A DNA stretch of 64,000 bases from Paenibacillus donghaensis (lineage in GTDB: Bacteria > Bacillota > Bacilli > Paenibacillales > Paenibacillaceae), in contig NZ_CP021780.1 in the NCBI RefSeq assembly GCF_002192415.1, forward strand, positions 6,572,001 to 6,636,000. Direction: 5' to 3'. Made by a program: the position numbers and the translations under genes. The notes beneath the pieces are model-generated. The model was not told the origin of the DNA, ran no database searches, and saw nothing but the letters and a program-made list of their open reading frames with translations. Shown here piece after piece: positions 8,801 to 18,713 of this stretch (within the stretch, counting starts at the first letter, position 1; each line of letters opens with the position of its first letter).

Positions 8801-10690
8801 GTGTTCTCCATTCGTTTTAAGCAGTGGATCGTTAGACCCTTCGTGTTTTTCACTCTGATTTTTGTGCTTAAGAGCATGTTGGCGTGGGGGGTTATCTTTG
8901 GAGATCTATTGCCATGGAAATCAATATTAACTGAAATTCCTTTTGTGTGGGCGCTCTTCTGTCTGATTGAACGTTTCGCCTCCAAGCGCAAGCTTGGATA
9001 CTATATGACTGTTAATCTGCTGTTGACCGCGATCTTCTTCGCCGCCATTATGTATTTCAAATATTATGGAGTTATTGTCACTTACCATGCGGCAGAGCAG
9101 GTGAATCAGGTCACCGCCGTCCGCAACAGCGTGTTCTCGCTCATGGACCCTTATTATCTGCTGATCTTCACCGACATTATTGTCCTGGGATTCTATTTCC
9201 TCTTCAACAAGAACGGACGCAACTATAAAAAGGATAAGATTAACCGCAGCCATATCAACGGCAACGGACGCACCGGTGCCAAAATGAAATACAGCCTGCT
9301 GTTCGCTGTCTCACTGGGGCTATGCCTGTTCAATATTCTGCCCAACAAGGCGAGCATGAATGAAATCAAAAAGGCGCAGGAAATGGGCATCCTCAATTAT
9401 GAGGCTTACACGATCTTTGCTCAAGATGAACCTGTGCTGGTCAATGCGCGCGATATCACACAGGATGCCGTCAATACGCTGAAGGGCATCGATACCGCTG
9501 CCGTCTCGCCCTATCAGGGTGCCGGCAAAGGCAAGAACCTGATTATTATTCAACTGGAGTCCTTCCAGAGCTTCCTAATGGGTCTTAAGCTGGATGGCCA
9601 GGAGGTCACGCCTAATCTCAACAAGCTGGTTCAGGACAGTCTCTATTTCTCCAATTTCTATCAGATGGTTGGCCAGGGCAACACCTCCGACGCAGAATTT
9701 GTAGTGAATACTTCTTTCTATATTCCGCCGCGTGGAGCAGCCACTATGTCTTATGTAGACCGGGTGCTGCCAAGTCTGCCGCGCCTGCTGCACGAGAATG
9801 GCTACGAAACCGCCACCTTCCATACCAATGATGTCGAGTTCTGGAACCGGAGTGAGCTCTACGAATCTCTCGGCTGGGACCACTATTATGACCATAAATT
9901 CTTCGGTGATGAGGATGTCTTCTTCTTCGGAGCTTCCGATGATGTGCTGTACAGCAAGACGGCAGGCAAGCTTCAGGAGATGAGTACATCAGGCAACCCT
10001 TTTTACGCTCAGGTTATTTCCATGTCGGCCCATCATCCGTTCACGATTCCCGAGGAGAAATACCGGATGAAGCTGCCGGAGCGGTATGAAGGTACTTTCG
10101 TAGGAGATTATATCCGTTCCCAGAATTATGCCGATGAAGCCTTCGGGAAGTTTGTCGAGGAGCTGAAGGCCAAAGGAATCTGGGACAACAGCATCATTAT
10201 GGTCTACGGCGACCATATGGGACTGCCGATTTATTCACTCGACAATGATGACAAGGAACTAATGACCGAAATATATGGCAAGGATTACAGCTATGAGCAC
10301 ATGCTTAATATTCCGTTGATTATTCATGGCGCAGGGAACAGTGGTCCGCAAACGATGGAGCAGGTGGGCGGCGAGGTCGATATTCTGCCAACTGCGGCCA
10401 GCCTGCTGGGAGTGTCGCTGGAGAACCAGCTGCACTTCGGCCAGGATCTGCTCAGCCAGACATACAATTTGCTGCCGGAGCGGTATTACCTTCCGTCCGG
10501 GTCCTTCATTGCCTCCTCGGGCCTGCTGATTCCCGGGAACAGCTTCGAAGACAATACCCAATATCCGATTGCATCGGGTCTTCAGCAGCCTGCCGCGAGC
10601 GAGGATGAATACAACCGGGCACTGAAGCTTCTGCAGCTGTCGCACAGCTATGTGTCCCAGCTTCCCGAGAAAGCTCCACAAGCGGAATAA
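8801..10690 (+). CDS. LtaS-type lipoteichoic acid synthase / sulfatase-fold phosphoglycerol transferase
   Basis: The 629-residue protein has about five N-terminal membrane helices followed by a linker and an extracellular sulfatase-fold domain from ~residue 245. Catalytic features of LtaS are visible: 'IIQLESFQSF' (metal Glu), 'GQGNTSDAEFV' near residue 294 (nucleophile Thr) and 'MVYGDHMG' near 471 (metal Asp-His). LtaS enzymes transfer glycerol phosphate from phosphatidylglycerol to build lipoteichoic acid. The closing ~60 residues extend past the core. Start is GTG at 8801 with AAGAAGG seven bases upstream. It is monocistronic. Whether it is the main synthase or a primase/stress paralogue such as YvgJ or YfnI cannot be told. 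Confidence 0.9.
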   Translation: MFSIRFKQWIVRPFVFFTLIFVLKSMLAWGVIFGDLLPWKSILTEIPFVWALFCLIERFASKRKLGYYMTVNLLLTAIFFAAIMYFKYYGVIVTYHAAEQVNQVTAVRNSVFSLMDPYYLLIFTDIIVLGFYFLFNKNGRNYKKDKINRSHINGNGRTGAKMKYSLLFAVSLGLCLFNILPNKASMNEIKKAQEMGILNYEAYTIFAQDEPVLVNARDITQDAVNTLKGIDTAAVSPYQGAGKGKNLIIIQLESFQSFLMGLKLDGQEVTPNLNKLVQDSLYFSNFYQMVGQGNTSDAEFVVNTSFYIPPRGAATMSYVDRVLPSLPRLLHENGYETATFHTNDVEFWNRSELYESLGWDHYYDHKFFGDEDVFFFGASDDVLYSKTAGKLQEMSTSGNPFYAQVISMSAHHPFTIPEEKYRMKLPERYEGTFVGDYIRSQNYADEAFGKFVEELKAKGIWDNSIIMVYGDHMGLPIYSLDNDDKELMTEIYGKDYSYEHMLNIPLIIHGAGNSGPQTMEQVGGEVDILPTAASLLGVSLENQLHFGQDLLSQTYNLLPERYYLPSGSFIASSGLLIPGNSFEDNTQYPIASGLQQPAASEDEYNRALKLLQLSHSYVSQLPEKAPQAE

Positions 10691-10726
10691 CGGCAGTACT
10701 TCAAGGGTAAAGACTATAATTGACAT

Positions 10727-10774
10727 ACACAAATGGCGTGCAAATTGACAACCAATTTGACACGCCATTTGTGT
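10727..10774. terminator. Long inverted repeat between convergent genes, probable bidirectional terminator
   Basis: Arms ACACAAATGGCGTG + CAAATTG pair with CAATTTG + CACGCCATTTGTGT, giving 21 base pairs with a single bulged A and a 5-base loop. It lies between the convergent ltaS-like and marR-like genes, whose stops are within 40 bases. No long T tract follows on either strand, so intrinsic termination is likely but not certain. Confidence 0.6.
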
Positions 10775-10775
10775 G

Positions 10776-11234
10776 TTACCTAATGTGTGAAGGGATTTCC
10801 GGCGGACGCTGCTGGCTCTCCAGGATCTGGTAGCATCTGGCGAAGCACTCCAGCTCCCCCGGCTCCAGAATCGCCAAATGTTCGGCCAGCAGCAGCTTGG
10901 AGCGGTATTCCGCCTCTTTCAACAGCTCTTCGCCTGGGGGAGTAATCGTGACCACAACTGCCCTGCGGTCACATTCATCCGGCTCGCGCTGTACCAACCC
11001 GAGCAGCTCCAGACGGTCCAGCATGACCGTAACCGCACTGGACTTCACCTCCAGCTTCTCAGCCAGCTGTACTACACGCGACTTCTTCTCCTGAGCAATC
11101 ATCCGCAGTAAGCCAAACTGGGGGACGGTAAGACCAAGCTCCTGATGCAAGGACATCTGGGATATGATCCTGCGCTGTACTCTCCACATTGACAAGCCGA
11201 TACTCTCCATCAACGGATCCAATGGTTGCGGCAT
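10776..11234 (-). CDS. MarR family transcriptional regulator
   Basis: About 152 residues from ATG at 11234, which follows GGAG by 8 bases; the frame is open 14 codons further upstream but without a better site. The winged HTH is 'SRVVQLAEKLEVKSSAVTVMLDRLELLGLVQREPDECDRRAVVVTITPPGEEL', including the D-x-C-D-R-R-A wing signature. Such proteins dimerise and repress neighbouring or distant operons. It is convergent with the ltaS-like gene and 245 bp from the chemotaxis receptor transcribed the other way, so a target cannot be assigned from context. It is not a close copy of the MarR protein at 0.5-1.0 kb. Confidence 0.85.
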   Translation of the reverse strand: MPQPLDPLMESIGLSMWRVQRRIISQMSLHQELGLTVPQFGLLRMIAQEKKSRVVQLAEKLEVKSSAVTVMLDRLELLGLVQREPDECDRRAVVVTITPPGEELLKEAEYRSKLLLAEHLAILEPGELECFARCYQILESQQRPPEIPSHIR

Positions 11235-11478
11235 TTCTTCAGCTCCAGTCCGTTTGAGATAAATTAAGCGTACCACTATTTGCCGCCACGCTTCAATGCT
11301 TTATCCAACACCGCCCGCACTATGCGGATTATAAGACCTTTAGCCTATTTCTCCCGGCAATTTCCGACACAAAAAAACTATATTCTAGCTAATGCTCTGC
11401 ACACACTCATGCGCTATAATCGTAGCAGTGAGAAGAGATTTCACTGAAAATAAACATTGGGTCAGGGTTGGTGAAAAG

Positions 11479-13182
11479 ATGAAATTGGCAACAAAATTAA
11501 CTTGGATGATGCTGGTCGTGCTCCTGCTCGTAGGCTCATCCATTGGATTGTTCGGTTACCGGGCCGCATACAAGCAAATTGATGAGGCAGCCGGCATAGA
11601 ATTGGTGGGGTGCGCCAATATAACCACCGGCTTGATTGATCCGGCAGACATCGCCGCCCTTGTCGCAGGGGACCAGAGCAACCTTGCAGCAATTGAGGAA
11701 CAGGTTGGCTGGATCTATGATCACAAACCTGTGTTCAAGGAAGCCTTTATCCTGTCGCTTGACGGCAAAATCCTGGCGGCAGACGCCAAAATGAAGGAAC
11801 GGGGTTATAAGGCAGGCGACAGCTTCTATTTCAATCAAAAAGATAAAGAGATGATCCTGTCAATGGGAATGAAACATGATGATGTCTACTCCAAAGTTTA
11901 TACATACGAAGGAACCTCACTCAAGACCGGTTATGGCCCAATCTATCAGGATCATGATCCCTCCAAACCTATTGTTGCACTAATGGCAATCAATTTCGAC
12001 GGACCTCTAATTCAGGAACGGACTATGGATATTATTGTACAGCCTTTTATTATTGGAGCCTCCATTCTGGTGCTGGCTATCCTGGCTGCCTATCTGGTGA
12101 TCCGCCGCATGATCCGCCCGCTTACCAGCCTTTCCCAATCCGTTAATCTGGTAGCTAAGGGAGACCTCACCCAAGAACCTATCCTGCTTAGCAACAAGGA
12201 TGAGATCGGCTTGCTGGCGCGTGATTTCAATGAAATGACCCTGAATCTGCGCAACCTTATCACCCAGGTTAATGATACCTCACTGCAGGTGGCGTCCTCC
12301 TCGCAGGAGCTGTCGGCCAGTGCCCAGGAAACCAACCGGGCAGGAGAACACAGCGTGAACGTAACCATTGATCTTGCCGACGGCGCACACTCACAGCTGC
12401 AGAATCTTGAGGCCAGCTACAAGGCAGTTCAGGAGATGTCCCGCTTCATCAGCGTTATAGCAGGGACTGCCGGCACTGCGGTGGAGCATGCCAACATCAA
12501 TACAGAGAAAGCCCGGACCGGCCGGGAATCGATGGATTCCACCACAGAGCAGCTGATGGTAATGAGCGGCAGCATCAGCATGCTCTCGGGAATCATCAAT
12601 CGGCTGTCCAGCCACTCCAAGGAAATTGAGAGTATTGTCAGCGTGATTGCCAGCATTGCAGAGGAGACCAACCTGCTGTCACTGAATGCCGCAATAGAAG
12701 CCGCCCGTGCCGGCGAGGAAGGACGCGGATTCGCCGTTGTGGCCCAGTCCGTGCGCAAGCTGGCGGAACGTTCCGCCAAGTCGGCCGCCCAGATTGGCTC
12801 GCTGATCGAGATGATTGTCCGCCAGATGGACAAGGCCACTGAGATGATGGCTTACTCCTCACAGGAAATGGAGCAAAGCACGGCGCTGGTTGATACCGCA
12901 GGGGTATCCTTTGCCGAGATTGAGGAGTCGGTATCCGGCATGGCTGTCCAGAGCCAGCAGATTTCTGCGACGGTAGGCGAGTTGTCCGAACTGGCTGGCG
13001 GATTGGTCACGGCGATTCAGCATATTGTCGCCGTCTCCAACCAGACCGCCGAAGGCGCCGAGACCTTGTCGGCAGCCTCGCAGGAGCAGCTGGCCGCGAT
13101 GGAGGAAGTGGAATCTTCCGCCGCATTCCTGTCGTCCATGGCCGACAAGCTGCAAATGCTGGTCGAACGATTTAAGGTGTAG
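11479..13182 (+). CDS. Methyl-accepting chemotaxis protein
   Basis: About 567 residues from ATG at 11479; the open frame begins 29 codons earlier, but a TATAAT hexamer at 11415-11420 lies inside that stretch, arguing for the later start. Order: membrane helix ~10-28, extracellular ligand domain of ~165 residues, second membrane helix ('[20 protein letters not shown]'), HAMP ('[14 protein letters not shown]...[13 protein letters not shown]') and the cytoplasmic signalling hairpin with the near-invariant tip '[20 protein letters not shown]'. It would sense an external compound and control CheA. The short sensor domain resembles a single-Cache type, but the ligand is unknown. The receptor is alone, away from other chemotaxis genes. 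Confidence 0.9.
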   Translation: MKLATKLTWMMLVVLLLVGSSIGLFGYRAAYKQIDEAAGIELVGCANITTGLIDPADIAALVAGDQSNLAAIEEQVGWIYDHKPVFKEAFILSLDGKILAADAKMKERGYKAGDSFYFNQKDKEMILSMGMKHDDVYSKVYTYEGTSLKTGYGPIYQDHDPSKPIVALMAINFDGPLIQERTMDIIVQPFIIGASILVLAILAAYLVIRRMIRPLTSLSQSVNLVAKGDLTQEPILLSNKDEIGLLARDFNEMTLNLRNLITQVNDTSLQVASSSQELSASAQETNRAGEHSVNVTIDLADGAHSQLQNLEASYKAVQEMSRFISVIAGTAGTAVEHANINTEKARTGRESMDSTTEQLMVMSGSISMLSGIINRLSSHSKEIESIVSVIASIAEETNLLSLNAAIEAARAGEEGRGFAVVAQSVRKLAERSAKSAAQIGSLIEMIVRQMDKATEMMAYSSQEMEQSTALVDTAGVSFAEIEESVSGMAVQSQQISATVGELSELAGGLVTAIQHIVAVSNQTAEGAETLSAASQEQLAAMEEVESSAAFLSSMADKLQMLVERFKV

Positions 13183-13225
13183 AATCCTTATCATAGGTTC
13201 GTGCCGTTGATATAGTTGCACAAGT

Positions 13226-13520
13226 GGCGACTACTTAGGTCCCATTGAGGATTCAGAATGCTGCACTAGAGCCTTCAGAGAAATTAGATGCGAAAGTGCA
13301 TCTAATTTCAGTTGAAACTCCTGATATCGGGCAAATAAGTGCGAATCTGCAACTATTTTCGCGTAAATCGACTCTTTAGCGCTCAGAACCCAAAATTAGA
13401 TGCGCTTTCGCACTTATTTGCTCTAAAACGGAAAAACCCGCCGAATTAGATGCAGATTCGCAACTAAATCCGTGGGATGTTTATGAAACTAATTAATTCC
13501 CACTCGAACTGACGGACCCA
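13226..13520 (+). repeat. MITE-like intergenic element, copy A (right end lost)
   Basis: This gene-free stretch begins with GGCGACTACTTAGG, one end of a repeat family found also at 41.9, 60.5 and 60.9 kb, and carries four ordered imperfect palindromes at 13281-13308, 13333-13358, 13393-13419 and 13443-13470. The first has perfect 11-bp arms (AAATTAGATGC / GCATCTAATTT). The matching right end CCTAAG..GTAACC was not found; similarity fades around ACGGACC. Left flanking sequence is TAGTTGCACAAGT, which resembles the palindromes themselves. No coding frame of note. Confidence 0.75.
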
Positions 13521-13545
13521 TGCAAAGAGCCAAGCTTACTTTATA

Positions 13546-13587
13546 CCAAAAACCAGAAACTACCCGCAGGTGGTTTCTGGTTTTTGG
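13546..13587. terminator. Bidirectional terminator hairpin
   Basis: CCAAAAACCAGAAAC pairs perfectly over 15 bp with GTTTCTGGTTTTTGG around a 12-base loop. T-rich tracts occur on either strand within and after the stem, so it can stop the minus-strand GGDEF-EAL gene ending at 13636 and readthrough from the chemotaxis gene. Confidence 0.8.
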
Positions 13588-13635
13588 TGTTCCATGGCTA
13601 TGGTCCCTTGTCCTGCTCATAGGTTCTGCATCCGG

Positions 13636-15648
13636 TCAGGCTGTATTCGCTATGAACCATTCTCCCAGTTCATGAACAGGCATGGGCTTGCCGTAATAAT
13701 ACCCCTGCATGACATTGCAGCCAAGCGACTGCAGCAGCTCAATCTGCTCCGAAGTCTCTACTCCCTCAGCCACAACCTCCATGTTCAGATTGCTGGCAAT
13801 GGCAATGATATTGCTGATAATGGCTTTCTTCGAGTGCATCTTGCTCTTGCGGATAAAGATCTGGTCAATCTTAAGGGTATTGACCGGAATCTCATCAAGA
13901 TTGCCCAGCGAGGAGAAGCCGGTTCCGAAATCATCAAGGGAGACTCTGACCCCAAGCAGCCTCAGCTTGGACAGTTGGGCGACCGTCTCCTCCATATTGT
14001 TCATCGCAATCGATTCGGTGATCTCAAGCTCCAGGAAATGCGGCTCCAGACCCGCCCGTATCAGTGCTTCCTCGACTATCTCATACAACCCTCCGCCCTC
14101 AAACATCCGGGCCGACATGTTGATGGATACGGCAACATTCACCACCCGCTCCCGGTGCCAGAGCATATTCTGGCTGCATACCTCATGCAGCATCCAATAG
14201 GTGATCGGGACAATCAGTCCGGTCTCCTCCGCAATCGGAATGAATTCTACCGGCGAGATGATTCCATGCTCCGGATGCCTCCAGCGCAGCAGTGCCTCCA
14301 GGCCTACCGTAACATTCATCAAAGAATCCCACTTGGGCTGATACACGACCATAAATTCGGAGCGGGCCAGCGCTTTGCGCAGATCCTTCTCCAGAGACAT
14401 CCGGCGCAGCTGATGCCGGTTCATCTCCTGGTCGAAGATGCTGAACTTGTTCTTGCCCGAATCCTTCGCTGTATACAATGCCGTGTCTGCGGCTTTCATT
14501 AGAGAGGATCGGTCCGTCCCGTGCAGCGGTGCCATGCTGATGCCGAGGCTTGCCGTTACATACAGCTCATTCTGCTCTATGCTGTAATATTTCTTAAGCT
14601 CCTGCAGCAGGTTCAGCGCCTCATCCTGCGCCCGCTCCACCGTGCAGTCCGGCAGGGCAATCAGAAATTCGTCACCGCCGAGCCGGAACACCTTCCCCCT
14701 GCCGTCCACACCTGCCCTGAGGCGCCGCGCAACCTCCTGCAGCAGCATATCGCCAATGTCATGACCCAATGTATCATTAATCGATTTGAAGCGGTCCAGA
14801 TCAACAAAAAATACCGCTCCGGTCGTTTTGCCAAAGAAATCCTGGTTGAAATAACGCTCCAGACCATGACGATTGGGCAAGCCGGTCAATGGATCGTGAT
14901 AAGCCATCCTCTCCAGCACATGGCGATCCAGCAGCACAGCTCCCCCGGAGACCGCCAGCATAAACAGGGTGATCATCGACACGCCGACCAGCAGGATCAC
15001 ATCGGTCTTCATCAAAGGGAGGCCTGGCTCCAGCCAGCCGGAGTAGCTGAATTCACTTCCCCTGATACTTGCGTAATGCATGCCCGTTACAGATAGACCT
15101 ATTAACAAGGCCGATAGCAGCTTCCAGAGGCTGAACCCGGAGTTCATTCTGAATCTGCGCAGCTGCAAGATCCCCAGACAAACAAAGAGCACGGCGAATA
15201 ATACAGCAGCTCCCTGATAGAACAGATTGTAGTGGATGGTGGCCTGCATTTCCATCGCGGACATCCCGATATAATGCATCCCCGACATCCCCCCGCTCAG
15301 CAACAGTCCGGCTGCAAGCAGACGCAGCGGCTGCACACGTGAAGCCGAGGATGCAAGCCCAAGTGCCAGATAGCACAGCACGATGCTGACCAGCAGCGAC
15401 AGGGCCGTCCGGCCCGGGTGATAGCTGACTTCAACCGGCAGGCGGCTTGCCATGATGCCGACAAAATGCATGGCCCATACGCCGCTCCCAAGCACACTGG
15501 CTCCAGAGAGCAGCCATAGCCGCCGGACCCTGCCCGCCGAACGAAAGACCTGCGATATTAGATTAAGCGCCGAATACGCTGCGGTTACAGCAATCGCAAA
15601 AGATAGTAATACAATCCATATGTTGTAGTGGATTCCCATTTGATCCAT
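13636..15648 (-). CDS. MHYT-GGDEF-EAL cyclic-di-GMP signalling protein
   Basis: About 670 residues from ATG at 15648, seven bases after AAGAGG (the open frame extends 18 codons upstream). The N-terminal ~240 residues form the seven-helix MHYT sensor with three copies of the motif ('WAMHFVGI', 'GMHYIGMSAM', 'GMHYASI'), thought to bind copper or a diatomic gas. A diguanylate cyclase domain follows with intact 'RLGGDEFLIAL', then an EAL phosphodiesterase domain with 'LEALLRWRHPEHG', 'LEITESIAM' and 'DDFGTGFSSLGNL'. Both catalytic motifs look complete, so the direction of activity cannot be predicted. One of four cyclic-di-GMP enzymes in this window. Confidence 0.9.
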   Translation of the reverse strand: MDQMGIHYNIWIVLLSFAIAVTAAYSALNLISQVFRSAGRVRRLWLLSGASVLGSGVWAMHFVGIMASRLPVEVSYHPGRTALSLLVSIVLCYLALGLASSASRVQPLRLLAAGLLLSGGMSGMHYIGMSAMEMQATIHYNLFYQGAAVLFAVLFVCLGILQLRRFRMNSGFSLWKLLSALLIGLSVTGMHYASIRGSEFSYSGWLEPGLPLMKTDVILLVGVSMITLFMLAVSGGAVLLDRHVLERMAYHDPLTGLPNRHGLERYFNQDFFGKTTGAVFFVDLDRFKSINDTLGHDIGDMLLQEVARRLRAGVDGRGKVFRLGGDEFLIALPDCTVERAQDEALNLLQELKKYYSIEQNELYVTASLGISMAPLHGTDRSSLMKAADTALYTAKDSGKNKFSIFDQEMNRHQLRRMSLEKDLRKALARSEFMVVYQPKWDSLMNVTVGLEALLRWRHPEHGIISPVEFIPIAEETGLIVPITYWMLHEVCSQNMLWHRERVVNVAVSINMSARMFEGGGLYEIVEEALIRAGLEPHFLELEITESIAMNNMEETVAQLSKLRLLGVRVSLDDFGTGFSSLGNLDEIPVNTLKIDQIFIRKSKMHSKKAIISNIIAIASNLNMEVVAEGVETSEQIELLQSLGCNVMQGYYYGKPMPVHELGEWFIANTA

Positions 15649-15876
15649 AGTCAACCTCTTCACCGGTTTTAAATATCGCAATCGCTGCCGCGTAATTCTC
15701 AAGTAAACATCAGTACACGAGTATCAGAAGAGGAAAATATGCGTAAAGATTTTAGGTTATCCTGAAAAGCAACTTCAGGTGTATTTTACCTTGTAACGGT
15801 CAGGCTGTCTAAGTAAATACTGGAACTTGAACCCTTTTTTCGAACTGTGCAAACAATGTCCATATTTGCTTTAAAC

Positions 15877-17538
15877 TTATCCCCGCAGCTGGGTAAATCC
15901 GCCGGAAGTCATTGACTTATGAGGAAAGATCATGCGCCAGAGCAGCGTATTGACGATTACCAGAACTGCCAGATAGATGTAAGAACCAGCAGGAATTAAG
16001 GTAAACAGATAATGCACCGCAGCCATGACCATCAGAATCAAGAGCAGGCCAAACATTTTTAAGGAGAAATCGCTCTGCTTGGACGCCTCATATTTCTCCG
16101 AGAAGGGCAGTGATTTAGGGAATATCTGGAAACAAATGACGGCATAGATCATTTGAGCGAAGAATACGGCCACCAGATCAGGGATGATGCGAACGCCATA
16201 TAACCAGGTAAACACCACAGCCATCACGGCGAATGTCGGCACAACCAGCCTTAGCACAGCCGCCTTCAGCATTCCACGGTGGATCGGCGCAGTCTCAGGC
16301 AGCGGAATCACTCTGTAGATCCATGCCCCTTTGTAACTGGCGGAATAACGCAGCATATGGACCACAGTGGTCAGCAGCATGGCACTGAAATAGATAAACA
16401 GATAGGTTTTGGATGCTCCCATTCCAGCCTGAGTCCCGTCCCACACCTGATTAAAGATAAACAGAAAAGGAAACACGAGCGAAAGCCCCACAGTAGGATA
16501 TACCTTCAGCTTGAAATCACGCTCATTGCGCATCATCGACCAGGTGAACCGGAAGAACATCCCTTCTATAGGGTTACGGCAGACCAAGCGCGAGAGCCAG
16601 GCGGCCATCCTGCCGCTGTCTTTGCCCCCCACTCCTTGCTCAGCGAGTTTCTGCAGGCTTCGTTCAAACAGCGGCATCACGCGAACATATACGACCATCA
16701 GCACAATTGGAAGCACCACGGCACACGCTGCCAGCAGCAGCAGACCCAGATCCCTTGCTCCGCCCAGCAGCACCTCAAAGACAGACGCAAACCAGATTGG
16801 AGAGATCAGATACTGCCACCAGGCCGGCTTAAAGGCTATACTCAGCTCTACTACATCAAATAGCCGGATCACCAGCTGATTGCCGACCGTGATGCCAACG
16901 GTTAGCATAATCTGCATATAGTTGATGATATCTTTAATCTTCTCTCCGTCAAAAAACCGCATGATCAGCAAATACAGCAGCGCTGTAATCACCAGAATGA
17001 AGCAGTCCATCAGCACAATGAGCACCGCATAAATCAGGAAGAACAGGATGCCCTGCTTGAAGAGAGAGAATATCAGCGAAGGCCCCATCAGCGAGAAGGT
17101 CAGGATAAATAAATAGATCAAGATATGAATGGACTTCGCCATATTCAGCGTGCGGCGGTCCACAGGCTTGGAGAACAGGATATCCTTATCCCGCAAATCG
17201 AGCATTACCGAGGAGAAATCAGAGACCAGGGTGGTCGTGATCATAAACATCGCGAAGCCGAACAGCATACTCATGGACAGCATGTAGCTTCCCCCCACAA
17301 ACATTAGAGGAGTCATCATCAATCCAATAAGAACATAGAACCACTGCACACCCAGCGGCGAACCTTCCTTCTTCTCCTTTCTCTCCTTCTTCTGTGACAC
17401 CAGCAGCGTGGGCGTTCTTCTGCCATCCATCAAAAGCTTGACCTGAAGGATGCTGCGCATCATCCGGTAGTCAACGCCCCCCCTAGTAAATGCCCCTTCC
17501 AGCTTGTCCAGCAGCTTCAGCACAGGATTATCCTTCAT
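15877..17538 (-). CDS. ABC exporter permease, large multi-helix type
   Basis: About 553 residues with roughly twelve hydrophobic segments. The preferred start is ATG at 17538, preceded by AAGGGG and overlapping the stop of the ATPase gene by 11 bases (ATGAAGGATAA); the frame is open 19 codons upstream within that gene. No domain motif was recognised beyond the general ABC-2-like permease character. The tight coupling to an ATP-binding protein of the 'CcmA-like' exporter class makes it the membrane partner. Substrates of such pairs in Paenibacillus and Bacillus (for example the YthQ/YthP type) are unknown, with lipids, peptides and antibiotics all possible. Confidence 0.75.
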   Translation of the reverse strand: MKDNPVLKLLDKLEGAFTRGGVDYRMMRSILQVKLLMDGRRTPTLLVSQKKERKEKKEGSPLGVQWFYVLIGLMMTPLMFVGGSYMLSMSMLFGFAMFMITTTLVSDFSSVMLDLRDKDILFSKPVDRRTLNMAKSIHILIYLFILTFSLMGPSLIFSLFKQGILFFLIYAVLIVLMDCFILVITALLYLLIMRFFDGEKIKDIINYMQIMLTVGITVGNQLVIRLFDVVELSIAFKPAWWQYLISPIWFASVFEVLLGGARDLGLLLLAACAVVLPIVLMVVYVRVMPLFERSLQKLAEQGVGGKDSGRMAAWLSRLVCRNPIEGMFFRFTWSMMRNERDFKLKVYPTVGLSLVFPFLFIFNQVWDGTQAGMGASKTYLFIYFSAMLLTTVVHMLRYSASYKGAWIYRVIPLPETAPIHRGMLKAAVLRLVVPTFAVMAVVFTWLYGVRIIPDLVAVFFAQMIYAVICFQIFPKSLPFSEKYEASKQSDFSLKMFGLLLILMVMAAVHYLFTLIPAGSYIYLAVLVIVNTLLWRMIFPHKSMTSGGFTQLRG

Positions 17539-18331
17539 GGGATTCCCCTTCAACCACCGCAACGAATTCACCGGCAATATCAAGGTATTTATCAAACCCT
17601 GTCAGCTCATTAAAAATACCCTCCAGCGAGCCTTCTCTGCTCATCTCCTTAAGCTCCGTGAAGCTGCCGTCGGCAATGATGTCCCCGCCGCTGAGCAGGA
17701 TAATCCGGCTGCTGATCTTCTCCACGACATCCATAATATGCGAGGAGTAGAAGATCGTCTTCCCTCTGGCGGCAAGCGAAGCAAAGATCTCCTTCACCAC
17801 CATAACGGAGTTGGCATCCAGTCCGCTCAGCGGCTCGTCCAGAAATAGAATATCCGGATCATGCAGCATGCTGGAGATCAGTAGCACCTTCTGCTTCATA
17901 CCTTTGGAGTAAGACACGATACGGTTGTCAAAAGCCTTGTCCAGCCCCAGCAGAGCCGCCAGCTTCTCTGCTTTGCCTGCGGCATCGCTGCGCTCCATTC
18001 CATATAACTCACCGATAAAGGTCAGATACTCCCTGGCAGTCAGACTGTCGTACAATTCGGCAACTTCCGGCACATAGCCAATTCGCCGCTTGTAGGCCAC
18101 ATCTCCGCTGGAGATATCTTGGCCGAAGATTTCAACGGTTCCGTTATACCCTTCCACAAGACCGAGCATAATCTTGACAGTCGTGCTTTTGCCTGCCCCG
18201 TTAGGGCCTATGTATCCAATGATCTGACCCCGGTATACCTTAAGGTCAATCCCTCTGAGCACCATTCTGTCGCTGTAATTCATCCATAAGCCGGAAATGG
18301 AAATTACCGGTTCTTCTTCTGTTAAGCCCAT
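17528..18331 (-). CDS. ABC transporter ATP-binding protein
   Basis: About 267 residues from ATG at 18331, which has AAGGGG eight bases upstream. Walker A is 'GYIGPNGAGKST', the ABC signature is degenerate ('SYSKGMKQKVLLISSML' in place of LSGGQ), Walker B is 'PDILFLDEPLSGLD', and a His switch follows ('YSSHIMDVVEKIS'). A degenerate signature of the form YSKGMKQK is common in the exporter subfamily that includes CcmA- and BcrA-like proteins and does not imply inactivity. It is first in a two-gene operon with the permease that overlaps its stop codon. Confidence 0.88.
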   Translation of the reverse strand: MGLTEEEPVISISGLWMNYSDRMVLRGIDLKVYRGQIIGYIGPNGAGKSTTVKIMLGLVEGYNGTVEIFGQDISSGDVAYKRRIGYVPEVAELYDSLTAREYLTFIGELYGMERSDAAGKAEKLAALLGLDKAFDNRIVSYSKGMKQKVLLISSMLHDPDILFLDEPLSGLDANSVMVVKEIFASLAARGKTIFYSSHIMDVVEKISSRIILLSGGDIIADGSFTELKEMSREGSLEGIFNELTGFDKYLDIAGEFVAVVEGESHEG

Positions 18332-18437
18332 ATGTATAACCCCTTCCATATTTTTCATTCTATTCATAGTTATCTTATCAAATATTCCAACAATTTACAC
18401 TTCGCAAAAGTTAGTCCGTGTGTCCGATTAATGCAGC

Positions 18438-18481
18438 AAGAGGTGCCGTCAGCCATTTCGCGGCTTGCTGGCACCCCTCTT
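18438..18481. other. Imperfect hairpin in intergenic DNA
   Basis: AAGAGG-TGCC and GGCA-CC-CCTCTT flank an inner GCC/GGC pairing. It lies between the ABC ATPase start and a small minus-strand reading frame and could terminate that frame, but there is no T tract on the minus strand. Confidence 0.4.
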
Positions 18482-18533
18482 CTCTTCATACTTATTCAAA
18501 ATCACTAAGTAGCGGTTAGCGTGGGCGCTCTAG

Positions 18534-18713
18534 TTATCGGCCTGGGTAAACCCCACAGCGGTACATACTAACGAACTCAATTCCCCAGACGATAACCACT
18601 TGTATAAGCATTTGCCGTCCTTCATTAGATTTCAGAAAATCCACAGTACGGCGAACAATATGTTCGATGCTTGTCCACATTTTGCGAACAGTAATTTCCA
18701 GTAGCATCTTCAT
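18534..18713 (-). CDS. Small protein of unknown function
   Basis: A 59-residue frame from ATG at 18713, behind a strong GGGGGAGG purine run with a 4-base spacer; the frame is open 30 codons further upstream. The protein has an amphipathic/basic N-terminal half ('MKMLLEITVRKMWTSIEHIVRRTVDFLKS') and one hydrophobic stretch ('MLIQVVIVWGIEFVSMY'). No family was recognised. The ribosome site is the main support; codon use is not distinctive. It lies at the edge of an AT-rich accessory region and could be an acquired or decaying gene. Confidence 0.4.
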   Translation of the reverse strand: MKMLLEITVRKMWTSIEHIVRRTVDFLKSNEGRQMLIQVVIVWGIEFVSMYRCGVYPGR

